Source: Pseudobacillus lumedeiriae (lineage in GTDB: Bacteria > Bacillota > Bacilli > Bacillales > Domibacillaceae). From it: a DNA stretch of 64,000 bases. Below the pieces are notes generated by a model. The model was given only the letters and a program-made list of their open reading frames with translations, was not told where the DNA came from and ran no database searches. Location of the stretch: assembly GCF_044891285.1 (NCBI RefSeq), contig NZ_JAUIYO010000005.1:121514-185513 (forward strand), given 5' to 3'. Shown piece after piece: positions 8,553 through 16,538 of the stretch. Within the stretch, counting starts at the first letter, position 1, and each line of letters begins with the position of its first letter. Position numbers and translations under genes: made by a program.

Positions 8553-9593
8553 TTATTTTCGTTTTTCTGCGCTGTACTCATGAACAAAGCTCGTCAGACG
8601 TTTCAATGTATCCGGCCTCACTTCAGGGAACACACCATGTCCTAAGTTAAAGATGTGTCCCGGTTCAGCAAGTCCCTGATCTAAAATGGCACGTGCTCTT
8701 TCTTCAATGACTTCCCAAGGAGCAAGTAAAAGGGCTGGATCAAGATTTCCCTGCACCGTCTTTGTAAGCCCCATAGCTCTTGCTTCTTGAATCGACAGAC
8801 GCCAATCAAGACCGACGACATCAAGCGGAAGATCATGCCATTCTTTAGCTAAGTGACTAGCTCCGACACCAAACATGATTAATGGAACATTTTCCTTACG
8901 AAGCTCATTAAAAATACGTGTCATCACAGGCTTAATAAACGCGCGATAATCCGCCACATTTAAGGCTCCTACCCATGAATCGAAAATCTGAACAGCACGT
9001 GCACCTGCTTTTATCTGTGCCCGCACATACGTTACTGTCATTTCTGCCAGCTTATCCATCAACGCCTGCCATGCTTTTGGCTCTGCGTACATAAACGCTT
9101 TCGTTTTATTGTAATTCTTTGACGGACCGCCTTCGATCATGTAGCTTGCTAACGTAAATGGCGCGCCGGCAAACCCGATCAGCGGCACATCAAGTTGTTC
9201 TTCTGTTAACAGCCGGATCGTCTCGAGCACATATGGAACATCACTTTCCGGATCAATTTCCCCCAATTTTTCTACATCGGCTAAAGAGCGGATTGGGTTA
9301 TCAATCACCGGTCCGATACCAGATTTAATATCAACATCTACCCCAATAGCAGGAAGCGGCGACATAATGTCTTTATAAAGAATCGCTGCATCGACATTGT
9401 ATTGATCCACTGGAAGCTTCGTTACGTAAGCACACAATTCAGGCTGGTGGGTAATTTCAAAGAGTGAGTATTTTTCTTTTAATTTACGGTACTCCGGCTG
9501 AGAACGCCCTGCCTGACGCATGTACCAAACCGGTGTATACGCTGTCTTTTCCCCTTTTGCTGCTTTTAAAAATGTTTCATTAATCTGTCTCAT
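8553..9593 (-). CDS. hemE: Uroporphyrinogen decarboxylase
   Basis: 346-aa HemE converting uroporphyrinogen III to coproporphyrinogen III. The substrate-binding motif PVWYMRQAGRSQPEYR is near the N-terminus; GFAGAPFTLASYM and NLGHGV are also conserved. The frame is open to 9617, but I choose ATG at 9593 (MRQINETFLKAAKGEK), which gives the family N-terminus; the RBS AAAGGTGG lies 13 bases upstream, somewhat far. It heads the hemEHY operon, divergent from hmoB. Confidence 0.95.
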   Translation of the reverse strand: MRQINETFLKAAKGEKTAYTPVWYMRQAGRSQPEYRKLKEKYSLFEITHQPELCAYVTKLPVDQYNVDAAILYKDIMSPLPAIGVDVDIKSGIGPVIDNPIRSLADVEKLGEIDPESDVPYVLETIRLLTEEQLDVPLIGFAGAPFTLASYMIEGGPSKNYNKTKAFMYAEPKAWQALMDKLAEMTVTYVRAQIKAGARAVQIFDSWVGALNVADYRAFIKPVMTRIFNELRKENVPLIMFGVGASHLAKEWHDLPLDVVGLDWRLSIQEARAMGLTKTVQGNLDPALLLAPWEVIEERARAILDQGLAEPGHIFNLGHGVFPEVRPDTLKRLTSFVHEYSAEKRK

Positions 9594-9828
9594 AACTGCT
9601 GAACATCCACCTTTCATCCCACAAACATCGATCGTTTATTTTATAGGAAATCAATGAAGAATCTCGTCTATTTATACGTTTACACTATAGTTCTTTTACG
9701 CCAAAAAGTATAGCCGGGGCTCTCAAATGTCATAAATTCGCCAAAGAAAACAGCTTTTCCCCTTGTTTTCATGGGATTTCCTTCCTTTCTCATTGAATAA
9801 ACCAGAAAGTTTAAAGGAGAGAAATCAA

Positions 9829-9909
9829 GTGTACAGTAATATAATAAAGAAGAAAGACTATTATCAAATTGTAGACAAAGTTTATTTTGAATACTGCCAG
9901 GCTAGTTGA
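9829..9909 (+). CDS. Short reading frame upstream of hmoB, interrupted by repeat B1
   Basis: GTG at 9829 stands seven bases after a good AAAGGAGAG site. The frame encodes 26 residues beginning MYSNIIKKKDYYQI and then runs into repeat B1, ending at TGA 9907. Removing the repeat and one copy of the 16-bp direct repeat restores an 18-codon frame (MYSNIIKKKDYYQIEVRT) whose TGA overlaps the hmoB ATG. This looks like a short leader peptide or small gene once coupled to hmoB. Expression is unproven. Confidence 0.35.
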   Translation: MYSNIIKKKDYYQIVDKVYFEYCQAS

Positions 9910-10021
9910 AAACGTTTGTCTTTCAAGGCGCGAAGCCTGACGAGGAGCAGAGTGACCAAAGGGGTCTTGAGCACCGCAGACAGGCAAGCAACGAAGAAAG
10001 CGAGCGTTTGCCAACAGACTG
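9872..10021 (+). repeat. Family B repeat, copy B1, flanked by 16-bp direct repeats
   Basis: About 150 bp containing AAAGTTTATTTT...GTTTGTCTTTCAAGGCGCGAAG...CCAACAGACTG. It matches B2 (28766-28920, inverted) for most of its length and B3 (45036-45145) more weakly. It is bounded by GACTATTATCAAATTG at 9856-9871 and 10022-10037. It fills most of the 9594-10047 gap. Confidence 0.75.
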
Positions 10022-10047
10022 GACTATTATCAAATTGAGGTGAGGAC

Positions 10048-10560
10048 ATGAACATCTTTATAACAACCGGCACGTATGACTTTATGAAAAAAATAAAAGA
10101 AAAGCATGCATCCGAAAAGATCCTGTTGATGGAGAACTCAGAAGGAGCCACTCTCCTACATGAAACAACACGCAAAACCATTTTTCAATCGCCGCGCAAG
10201 TATGAAGTGATTGATGCATGGGGAGAATTAGCTGATTACGGCTGTGTCATGCTTCATCACATTCCAGTCACTGACCAGGGGCGTCCTATTTTTGAATACC
10301 GCTTTAAAAATAGAGAGCGGACGATCGAAGGTATGCCAGGATTTATGGCGATTCGCGTCATGCGGCCGCTGAATTCGGACACATACGCCGTTTTGACACA
10401 ATGGAAAGATCAGCAGTCACTCAAAAACTGGCAGGATTCTAAAGATTTTAAACAAATACATGGAAATAACCAGTCAGAAGCTGGCGTAAACAATCAGCCA
10501 AAAATCTTCTCCAGCCCTTCTTATGTAACTACCTATATTGTTCCCACAGAAGAAGATTAA
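10048..10560 (+). CDS. hmoB: Heme-degrading monooxygenase HmoB
   Basis: 170-aa protein of the HmoB/YhgC family. The C-terminal antibiotic-biosynthesis-monooxygenase (ABM) ferredoxin-like domain includes FEYRFKNRERTIEGMPGF and the ending TYIVP; the N-terminal part is a shorter degenerate copy of the fold. The product cleaves haem oxidatively in the cytosol to release iron. Start ATG at 10048 follows GAGGTGAGG. It is divergent from hemE, as yhgC is in B. subtilis. The DNA just upstream carries a 16-bp direct repeat left by insertion of repeat B1. Confidence 0.9.
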   Translation: MNIFITTGTYDFMKKIKEKHASEKILLMENSEGATLLHETTRKTIFQSPRKYEVIDAWGELADYGCVMLHHIPVTDQGRPIFEYRFKNRERTIEGMPGFMAIRVMRPLNSDTYAVLTQWKDQQSLKNWQDSKDFKQIHGNNQSEAGVNNQPKIFSSPSYVTTYIVPTEED

Positions 10561-10588
10561 TTCCTATTTTTTCATTTATGATCATAAG

Positions 10589-10713
10589 ACGAGGCTGATC
10601 CAAAACGTGATGTCCTCCCTTTCAATATATTGTACGGCGAACGGCGGCCTTTAAATATACAATATATTGTCGCAGGGTCTGACACTTTCCCTTTGAGTCA
10701 GCCTCGTTTTTAT
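10589..10713 (+). repeat. Family C repeat, copy C1, with terminator function
   Basis: Long inverted ends (ACGAGGCTGATCCAAA... / ...CTTTGAGTCAGCCTCGT) enclose a second palindrome (CAATATATTGTAC ... ATACAATATATTG) and GGGTCTGACAC. A related copy in opposite orientation is at 53140-53266. The outer stem followed by TTTTTATT may terminate hmoB; the element separates it from convergent ecsB. Confidence 0.6.
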
Positions 10714-10740
10714 TATTATGAAGTCCTTTCAATCAATCTT

Positions 10741-11973
10741 TTATTGAGAGAACTGCCTAACCAGTTTTCCAAGCCTTGCCGGCGCATACAGTTTCACAAA
10801 GAACAAGGTAAAGATCAGTCCGGCCACAAGAACAACCGCTGCCTGGCTTAAAGAGTGCCCCGCCCATGCTGCAGCGCTAAAAACTACTGCCTGAATGAAA
10901 AGCAGCCGGCCAATTAAGGCGAGTAATGATGCGCTTTTGCGTTCCGAAGCCACCGGATACAGTGACACCCATATCTTCATGTCATGACGACGGATCATCG
11001 GCAAAAGCTGGAAACCAGTTAAATAGAGGAACAATACGGCGATGATAAGCTGCAAGACAATCTGTCCGCTAAAACCGATGATGAGAGCAGCAATGATCGT
11101 AAGCCGAACATATAACCCAAAAAATTCACTCATGCGGATGAAAGTGCGCCGAAACAAGTACGTATACGTCTCTTCCGCTGTAAAAGAGACGTGCCCAAGA
11201 AATCCGTCCAGCCACTTTCGCCGCTTCACGTTTCCACGCAAATGCGGGACATCCGTAAATAAATTAGCCAGCCGGTAAAAAGCGGACATTCGCTTTTCCT
11301 CAAGCTCCACAAGCACCTCCCACTTTAGAGCCAGCTGTTTAGCTGCCTTTTGAAAATAAAGATAATAGGCGATCATGATAGCAGCTGCTGCACTAACGAA
11401 AAAGATGGATGCCCCCGAAAATACAAAATATAGAAGCAAGACATTCAATAATAAGCGGACAATCCAATCAATCTGCCTGCTCTCTTTTTCTTGGATCTTA
11501 AGCACATGCCAACGAACCCCTAAATTCCACATCTTCATAACCGCAAGAACAAGCAGCCACAGGAAAAAGACCCGCATGGAACCGCCCTTCACTTGTGTAT
11601 ATAACGGCATCAATACAGCAAGGACTGCTATAAGTAAATAACTTTGAGAGATAAAGCTCGTCACGATCGCTTTCTGAAAGTAAGGTGTCATTTTCTCTTC
11701 AAGCGGCAATAGAAATACAGTATCTGCCCTCCTTAAAAAAGTATATACCGAACTCCAGGAAAGCAATGCCCCTAGAAACGCAGCCATCACAAGCGGCGCT
11801 GGAAATGACTTGTCCAATGTTTTTACCCAGCCGCTGTAATAGTATAGAGCGGCTCCAAGCCCAAACACGAGAACAAAAAGAAGGTGGTCATTCAACATAT
11901 ATCTCAAATACTTGCGCAGCTCTATGTAATAGGCTGTTACTCTTGATTTCCACAGCTCGTCTATCTTGTTCAT
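10741..11973 (-). CDS. ecsB: ABC transporter permease EcsB
   Basis: 410-aa integral membrane protein with several hydrophobic segments spread through its length, matching EcsB (start MNKIDELWKSRVTAYYIELR, with TFLRRADTVFLLPLEEKM). It pairs with EcsA, whose 3' end overlaps its start by 4 bp. EcsAB loss in Bacillus affects secretion, competence and intramembrane proteolysis by RasP; the exported substrate is unsettled. EcsC, normally next in B. subtilis, is not here but at 44168. Confidence 0.92.
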   Translation of the reverse strand: MNKIDELWKSRVTAYYIELRKYLRYMLNDHLLFVLVFGLGAALYYYSGWVKTLDKSFPAPLVMAAFLGALLSWSSVYTFLRRADTVFLLPLEEKMTPYFQKAIVTSFISQSYLLIAVLAVLMPLYTQVKGGSMRVFFLWLLVLAVMKMWNLGVRWHVLKIQEKESRQIDWIVRLLLNVLLLYFVFSGASIFFVSAAAAIMIAYYLYFQKAAKQLALKWEVLVELEEKRMSAFYRLANLFTDVPHLRGNVKRRKWLDGFLGHVSFTAEETYTYLFRRTFIRMSEFFGLYVRLTIIAALIIGFSGQIVLQLIIAVLFLYLTGFQLLPMIRRHDMKIWVSLYPVASERKSASLLALIGRLLFIQAVVFSAAAWAGHSLSQAAVVLVAGLIFTLFFVKLYAPARLGKLVRQFSQ

Positions 11974-12707
11974 CGGTCTTCTTCCTTTGTCAGCTGAATA
12001 TAAATGTCGTCAAGAGAAGCGCCTGGCATTTGAAATTGCTCCCGAAGCTCGGCGATCGTCCCTTGGGCACGAATTTCACCGTTATGTAAAATGATAAAGG
12101 AATCGCAATATTTTTCTGCTGTCGCTAGTATATGTGTAGACATGAGAATACCAGCGCCGCTGTCGCGCATCCTCTTCATCCATTCCAACAGTGATTGAAT
12201 GCCAAGCGGATCAAGGCCCACAAACGGTTCATCAATGATATATAGGGAAGGCTCTGTTAAAAATGCACTCATGATCATGACTTTTTGCTTCATTCCTTTA
12301 GAGAAATGAGCTGGAAACCAGTTCATTTTCGAATCCAGCCGGAATTCCTTTAACAACGGGCCAATACGCTGATTGTATGTCTCCTCCGTCATTCCGTATG
12401 CCATCGCCGTCAATTTCATATGCTCTTCAAGCGTCAGTTCTTCATACAATATCGGCGTCTCCGGAATATATGAGAATTGGCGGCGATATTTTTCCGGACT
12501 GTCGTGAAGAGAAAGACCATTAATTAGGACTTTTCCTTTCTTCGGCTCCATTAGTCCGATAATATGTTTGATTGTCGTGCTTTTGCCTGCCCCATTTAAA
12601 CCGATCAAACCAACAATCTTTTCCTTGTCTATAGAAAAAGAAATATTGTTCAGCACAGGTTTGCGTGTATAGCCGCCAACTAGTCCTTCTACTGTTAATA
12701 AAGACAT
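11970..12707 (-). CDS. ecsA: ABC transporter ATP-binding protein EcsA
   Basis: 245-aa ATPase. Walker A GLNGAGKST is at residues 36-44, signature HFSKGMKQK, Walker B LYIIDEPFVGLDP. The ATG at 12707 follows GAAAGGACG. It is the first gene of ecsAB and divergent from hit, the same arrangement as in B. subtilis. Confidence 0.94.
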   Translation of the reverse strand: MSLLTVEGLVGGYTRKPVLNNISFSIDKEKIVGLIGLNGAGKSTTIKHIIGLMEPKKGKVLINGLSLHDSPEKYRRQFSYIPETPILYEELTLEEHMKLTAMAYGMTEETYNQRIGPLLKEFRLDSKMNWFPAHFSKGMKQKVMIMSAFLTEPSLYIIDEPFVGLDPLGIQSLLEWMKRMRDSGAGILMSTHILATAEKYCDSFIILHNGEIRAQGTIAELREQFQMPGASLDDIYIQLTKEEDR

Positions 12708-12867
12708 AAAAAAACGTCCTTTCTCGTAAAGTCATACGTTTATTTTAACAAAATCTCCGCCGAATCTCATTGTTTAGCTAGCCTTTTCCTCCACTTATCT
12801 TGTCTATTTAACAAAAGAAGCTTTTATGATAAGATTTTGACAATTATACATAGGGAGGATGAAAAAA

Positions 12868-13287
12868 ATGAGTGATTGCATTTTTTGTAAAATCATTAAC
12901 GGCGAAATCCCGTCTGCGAAAGTATACGAGGATGAAGAAGTATATGCTTTTCTAGATATCAGCCAAGTGACGAAAGGACATACATTGGTGATTCCGAAAA
13001 AACACAAGAAAAATATTTTCGAGTTCTCCCCAGAGGAAGCGGGCCGCTTGTTCCAAAGAGTACCAGCCATTGCCGAGGCATTAAAAGCCGCTTACAAGCC
13101 TGATGGGCTAAATATTCTAAACAATAATGGCGAAACAGCGGGTCAGACCGTCTTCCATTATCACCTTCACCTCATTCCGCGCTTTGGCCAGGATGACGGC
13201 TTCCATCCTGTTTTTAAGACGCATGACAGTGAATATTCCAGCGAAGACCTGCAGGAAATTGCGAAAGAAATCGCCGCCCATCTTTAA
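12868..13287 (+). CDS. hit: HIT family nucleotide hydrolase/binding protein
   Basis: 139-aa HIT protein with CIFCKIINGEIPS at the N-terminus and the histidine triad HYHLHLIPR (H97, H99, H101). It acts on small nucleotide adducts in the cytosol; the exact substrate is unknown. The frame opens at 12859, but the AGGGAGG site abuts that ATG, so ATG at 12868 (eight-base spacing) is chosen. Divergent from ecsA. Confidence 0.95.
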   Translation: MSDCIFCKIINGEIPSAKVYEDEEVYAFLDISQVTKGHTLVIPKKHKKNIFEFSPEEAGRLFQRVPAIAEALKAAYKPDGLNILNNNGETAGQTVFHYHLHLIPRFGQDDGFHPVFKTHDSEYSSEDLQEIAKEIAAHL

Positions 13288-13368
13288 TGGCCGCACATTC
13301 TGAGTTTCATTGTATAATCTGTGTTGAGGCGCTCACACGCTGCTGTACAAGCATAAACAACCAAAAAG

Positions 13369-13430
13369 AGGCTGGTTCAAAAGGTCGTTAAAAACGACTT
13401 TTTAGTGTCAGCCTTTCTTTGGATTTTTTT
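13369..13430 (+). terminator. Nested-hairpin terminator after hit
   Basis: AGAGGCTG pairs with CAGCCTTTCT around an inner stem AAAAGGTCGTT / AACGACTTTTT; T-rich sequence follows. The AGGCTG/CAGCCT ends resemble those of family C repeats. Confidence 0.6.
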
Positions 13431-13457
13431 GACAAAGTTCAAACGATTGCCTTTGGC

Positions 13458-13561
13458 TGAGTTGATTGTCATAGAAGACGCCAATACTCCTGCGGGGAAA
13501 GCGAACAGACGAGACCCCGCAGAAAGCGAAGCTCCTGGAATGGAAATCAACGGACAAGTCT
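13458..13561 (+). repeat. GC-rich Bacillus-type repeat core
   Basis: TTGATTGTCATAGAAGACG...ACTCCTGCGGGGAAAGCGA...GAGACCCCGCAG...AAATCAACGG, bounded by TTGATT/AATCAA. The CTCCTGCGGG and GAGACCCCGC strings also occur, diverged, in the long A copies (A1, A9), so this is probably the core of the same family without its GGCT ends. With the terminator at 13369-13430 it accounts for most of the 13288-13615 gap. Confidence 0.6.
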
Positions 13562-13615
13562 CATGCACTATACAAGGGTCCCCATCAAAGTTGATACTTT
13601 TCCGACCCCTTCTTT

Positions 13616-13804
13616 TCATCTATATACGAGCAATACAGCTAAAAGCAAAAAGAATCCGCCTGCGATTCCAAGAATCCGAACCCTTTTGATCAACAGGGGT
13701 CTTGACATGGAAATCCCTGGTCTCCATATAGCCCTAATATGATGCACCATACTGATCAAAAGAATAAAGCTCAGTGCAAACAAGCCAAAGATGACACCTT
13801 CCAT
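13616..13804 (-). CDS. Small membrane protein, 62 aa
   Basis: ATG at 13804 follows AAAGGAGTGG. Two hydrophobic helices (FGLFALSFILLISMV and the C-terminal GIAGGFFLLLAVLLVY) flank a basic loop, so it is a two-pass membrane protein. It lies between hit and yhaH on the opposite strand. I do not recognise the family. Confidence 0.65.
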   Translation of the reverse strand: MEGVIFGLFALSFILLISMVHHIRAIWRPGISMSRPLLIKRVRILGIAGGFFLLLAVLLVYR

Positions 13805-13985
13805 CTATGCCACTCCTTTAATCAGATTAAATCGTTTGCTTCCTTCACAATCAGGGAATTATAGTAAAGTGTAGCCTTCTTACATACTATGCATCTTCTA
13901 TGCGACAATGAACCTGTCCTGTATGGAATTAGAGGAATTTTGTTTTTGAAGGAGAACAATAATGAATAGAGGTGAATAAAATAAA

Positions 13986-14351
13986 ATGAATAAAAAATCT
14001 TTGTTAGCAGGTATCATCACCGGCATAGCTGCTGGAGCAGCCGCTGCCCTATTCAGTGCACCGGTGTCTGGACGTGAAGCAAGAGAAAAAGTAAAGGACG
14101 TCCAAGTAAATATAAAAAACAATGCACAAGTAATGAAAATGGAGCTCGGGGAAATCAAACAAGCAGTCACTCATTTAAAAGATGTCAGCCAAAGTACCAT
14201 CGGCGAAACTTTAGACGGCTTAAAGACAAGCACAGGAATATGGATAGAAAGTGCAGGACCTCATATTGAGAAACTTCAGCATGAGATTTCCGAAGTTCAG
14301 GAAACAGCCCAAGAGCTTCAAAAAATATTACCTGTCCCTCCATTAAAATAG
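13986..14351 (+). CDS. yhaH: YtxH-domain protein YhaH
   Basis: 121-aa protein with an N-terminal hydrophobic, Gly/Ala-rich segment (LLAGIITGIAAGAAAALFSAP), the GREAREK motif of YtxH-like proteins, then a helical coiled-coil tail. Position between hit and scoC agrees with B. subtilis yhaH. Related proteins are linked to general stress, but function is unknown. The upstream GAGGTGAATAAAATAAA places the ATG at 13986. Confidence 0.8.
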   Translation: MNKKSLLAGIITGIAAGAAAALFSAPVSGREAREKVKDVQVNIKNNAQVMKMELGEIKQAVTHLKDVSQSTIGETLDGLKTSTGIWIESAGPHIEKLQHEISEVQETAQELQKILPVPPLK

Positions 14352-14377
14352 GGAGCCGTTTTCGGCTCCCTATTTTA
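14346..14377 (+). terminator. Terminator of yhaH
   Basis: AATAGGGAGCC / GGCTCCCTATTTTAATTT hairpin with T-rich tail; its upstream arm begins within the last codons of yhaH. Confidence 0.8.
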
Positions 14378-14512
14378 ATTTCGAAAATTTAGTCAATTTA
14401 CACCTTTATTATTTTTTACTTTATTGGCATAATAATATTAATAAGGTTTTATAAATATTTATACTTTGTTATCAACTTGGGGATGGAAGAATAGGGAAAA
14501 GAGGGTGTAAAA

Positions 14513-15082
14513 GTGAAAGATTACCAATATTCGATGAAAGAAGCGCTTATATTCAGCCAAAGAATGGCTCAATTAAGCAAAGCTTTATGGAAAGCAGTAG
14601 AAAAGGATTGGCAGCGCTGGATTAAACCGTATGACTTAAATATTAATGAACATCACATTTTATGGATTGCTTATCATTTAAATGGCGCTTCTATTTCTGA
14701 TATCGCCAAATTTGGTGTTATGCACGTTTCCACTGCCTTTAACTTTTCTAAGAAATTAGAAGAAAGAGGCTATTTAAGATTCTCTAAAAAAGAAAACGAT
14801 AAGCGAAATACGTATGTGGAAATTACTTCGGATGGTGAAACCCTTCTTCATGAACTAATGGAAACATTCGATCCGGACGAGAACGCTGTGTTTACAGGCA
14901 GCGCTCCTCTGCGTAATTTATTCGGAAAATTTCCTGACTTAATAGAAGTCATGTCTATTGTAAAAAACATTTATGGAGACGATTTTGTCGATATTTTTGA
15001 AAAGTCAATGCATAACATTAGCGACGAACTTTACGAGGAATCTGGAAAACTAAAAAGAAGACCTCTTGAACAAAAAGTTTAA
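14513..15082 (+). CDS. scoC: HTH-type transcriptional regulator Hpr/ScoC
   Basis: 189-aa MarR-family regulator that controls protease production, sporulation and peptide transport in the transition phase. The winged helix (ISDIAKFGVMHVSTAFNFSKKLEERGYLRFSKKENDKRNTYVEIT) is highly characteristic of Hpr. Start GTG at 14513, with AGAGGGTG upstream. Neighbours yhaH and prsA agree with the B. subtilis order. Confidence 0.94.
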   Translation: MKDYQYSMKEALIFSQRMAQLSKALWKAVEKDWQRWIKPYDLNINEHHILWIAYHLNGASISDIAKFGVMHVSTAFNFSKKLEERGYLRFSKKENDKRNTYVEITSDGETLLHELMETFDPDENAVFTGSAPLRNLFGKFPDLIEVMSIVKNIYGDDFVDIFEKSMHNISDELYEESGKLKRRPLEQKV

Positions 15083-15227
15083 GAGACTAGAATAATCCCC
15101 TCCTTCTTCTGCCTTGTCGATCAAGTTCATGTATTTGTAATAAAAAATGAGTTGATTTTTCTTTGTACACATCGTACAGTGAGTAGGCAATAGCAAGATT
15201 TTAACGTCAAACGGAGGGATTATTCCG

Positions 15228-15764
15228 ATGAAATGCTGGCGTACATTTAACTTCGAAAAGAGATATGGGCTGAATAAAATTATTATTTATTCCATTTTGC
15301 TGACGCTGCTGTTCTTTTCCTTCAGCTTTGCCTTTATGCAATCTCTCTTTTCAGAACCATTATATTCTGGTTATTTTCATTTTTTTCTCATAGGTTTGCT
15401 GGCTATTTATCCACTGCATAAACTCATACATCTTTTGCCGATTTTACACTACTTGCCGAAGTTGAAATGCCAGTGCAAAGCCTGTTACTTTGGTCTGCCA
15501 GTAATTTCAATTAACATAAAACGGCCTGTTTCTAAGAAATGCTTTATGGCCAGTCTCATACTGCCTTTTTTTATTATAAATCCAGTTCTTCTAATTTGCG
15601 GCGTGATGTTTCCGCATTATATTCATTACTTTACAATGCTTGCCTCTTTTCATACAGGCATATGTGCGATCGATTTGCTTTATTTGAAAGCAATGGCTAC
15701 TTCTCCTAAACATGCAGTAATTGAGGAACATGACAGAGGATACGAAATCCTCATTCCACAATAA
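15228..15764 (+). CDS. DUF3267 (putative zincin) membrane protein with altered HExxH
   Basis: 178-aa multi-pass membrane protein resembling DUF3267 proteins: N-terminal helices, a central FGLPVISINIKRPVSKKCF segment, and further helices. The family's HELIH zinc-peptidase motif appears here as HKLIH (residues 64-68), with the catalytic Glu replaced by Lys, so it is unlikely to be an active protease. ATG at 15228 follows CGGAGGG. It lies downstream of scoC. Family assignment is from memory of the pattern. Confidence 0.6.
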   Translation: MKCWRTFNFEKRYGLNKIIIYSILLTLLFFSFSFAFMQSLFSEPLYSGYFHFFLIGLLAIYPLHKLIHLLPILHYLPKLKCQCKACYFGLPVISINIKRPVSKKCFMASLILPFFIINPVLLICGVMFPHYIHYFTMLASFHTGICAIDLLYLKAMATSPKHAVIEEHDRGYEILIPQ

Positions 15765-15820
15765 AGCGAGACAGATGTAAACAGGAGCTGCCCTATCATC
15801 TGCTGACTGGAATAAAAAAC

Positions 15821-15853
15821 TTAGGTGCTTCCAAAAGAACGGACAGCACCTAA
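15821..15853. terminator. Possible hairpin terminator after the 15228 gene
   Basis: TTAGGTGCT pairs with AGCACCTAA around a 15-base loop. The T-rich tail is weak, so termination is uncertain. Confidence 0.4.
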
Positions 15854-16033
15854 ATGTCTTCTTCCTGTTCACTCTAATGAATCTGTCTTTGATCCGTTAA
15901 CTACTCCCCTGCCGGCTTTAGAGTCGAGATCATCCTCTTCTAAGTTCTTACATGCAGTCTACACTGTTTTCCTATCTTTTTTTCGTAATTTTTGATATGT
16001 TTATTACATATGAAAAAAGAGGGAGGGAATAAA

Positions 16034-16222
16034 TTGATCTCCATTATCGTCGTATTTATTATTTTTTCAGCTTTTATTCTTTATAACATCAACCGTATGA
16101 CTACTATTCTTTGTATTCAAAAAGAGATACCGGAAGAACGCCACCCCAAAATTTTCCGCACGATCAATATCTACATCACGATTTTATTAATCTCCTCGTA
16201 TATTGAAATTCTATTTACATAA
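16034..16222 (+). CDS. Small membrane protein, 62 aa
   Basis: TTG at 16034 lies six bases after GGGAGGG; the longer frame from 15992 lacks an RBS. Two hydrophobic segments (ISIIVVFIIFSAFILYNI and the C-terminal INIYITILLISSYIEILF) flank a polar loop with EIPEERHPKIF. Unknown function, upstream of prsA. Confidence 0.55.
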   Translation: MISIIVVFIIFSAFILYNINRMTTILCIQKEIPEERHPKIFRTINIYITILLISSYIEILFT

Positions 16223-16224
16223 AA

Positions 16225-16255
16225 TGGGCCGCTTGAAAAAGCAGGCCTATTTTTG
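16225..16255 (+). terminator. Terminator after the 16034 gene
   Basis: GGGCCGCTT / AAGCAGGCC hairpin followed by TATTTTTG. Confidence 0.6.
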
Positions 16256-16282
16256 ATGGTACACACTCTTATTAAATTGAAA

Positions 16283-16388
16283 GGCTTTGTTAAATTTCCA
16301 TTGCAGACACTCGTCTTCTGCAGGCGGTCTGGGAGCCTCCCCCTCCAATCAACAAAGGGACGAAATCAACAATAGTCATTAACTAGCC
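16283..16388 (+). repeat. Family A repeat, copy A3, with near-perfect 8-bp flanking repeat
   Basis: GGCTTTGTTAAAT ... CCTCCAATCAACAAAGG ... GTCATTAACTAGCC. Flanks are AATTGAAA (16275-16282) and AATTCAAA (16389-16396), seven of eight identical, as expected for an aged target duplication. Confidence 0.75.
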
Positions 16389-16436
16389 AATTCAAAGAGC
16401 CATCTCTTTTTATTTTCCACCATATGCTCAATTCCT

Positions 16437-16465
16437 TTGGACGCTCATTTAAAATGTGATATAGT
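16437..16465 (+). promoter_or_regulatory. Promoter of prsA
   Basis: TTGGAC (16437-16442), 17-bp spacer, TATAGT (16460-16465); about 70 bases before the prsA ATG. The 16223-16538 gap holds the terminator, repeat A3 and this promoter. Confidence 0.65.
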
Positions 16466-16538
16466 ATATCCTGTACAAATAAATGGATGCCGCTGCTTCA
16501 ATGAAGGCCGGCTAATTAATCAGGGAGTTGTTTAAAAG

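Noticed and set aside
9811..10181. Minus-strand frames opposite hmoB and its leader
   Set aside because: They lie across repeat B1 and hmoB without an RBS or homology.
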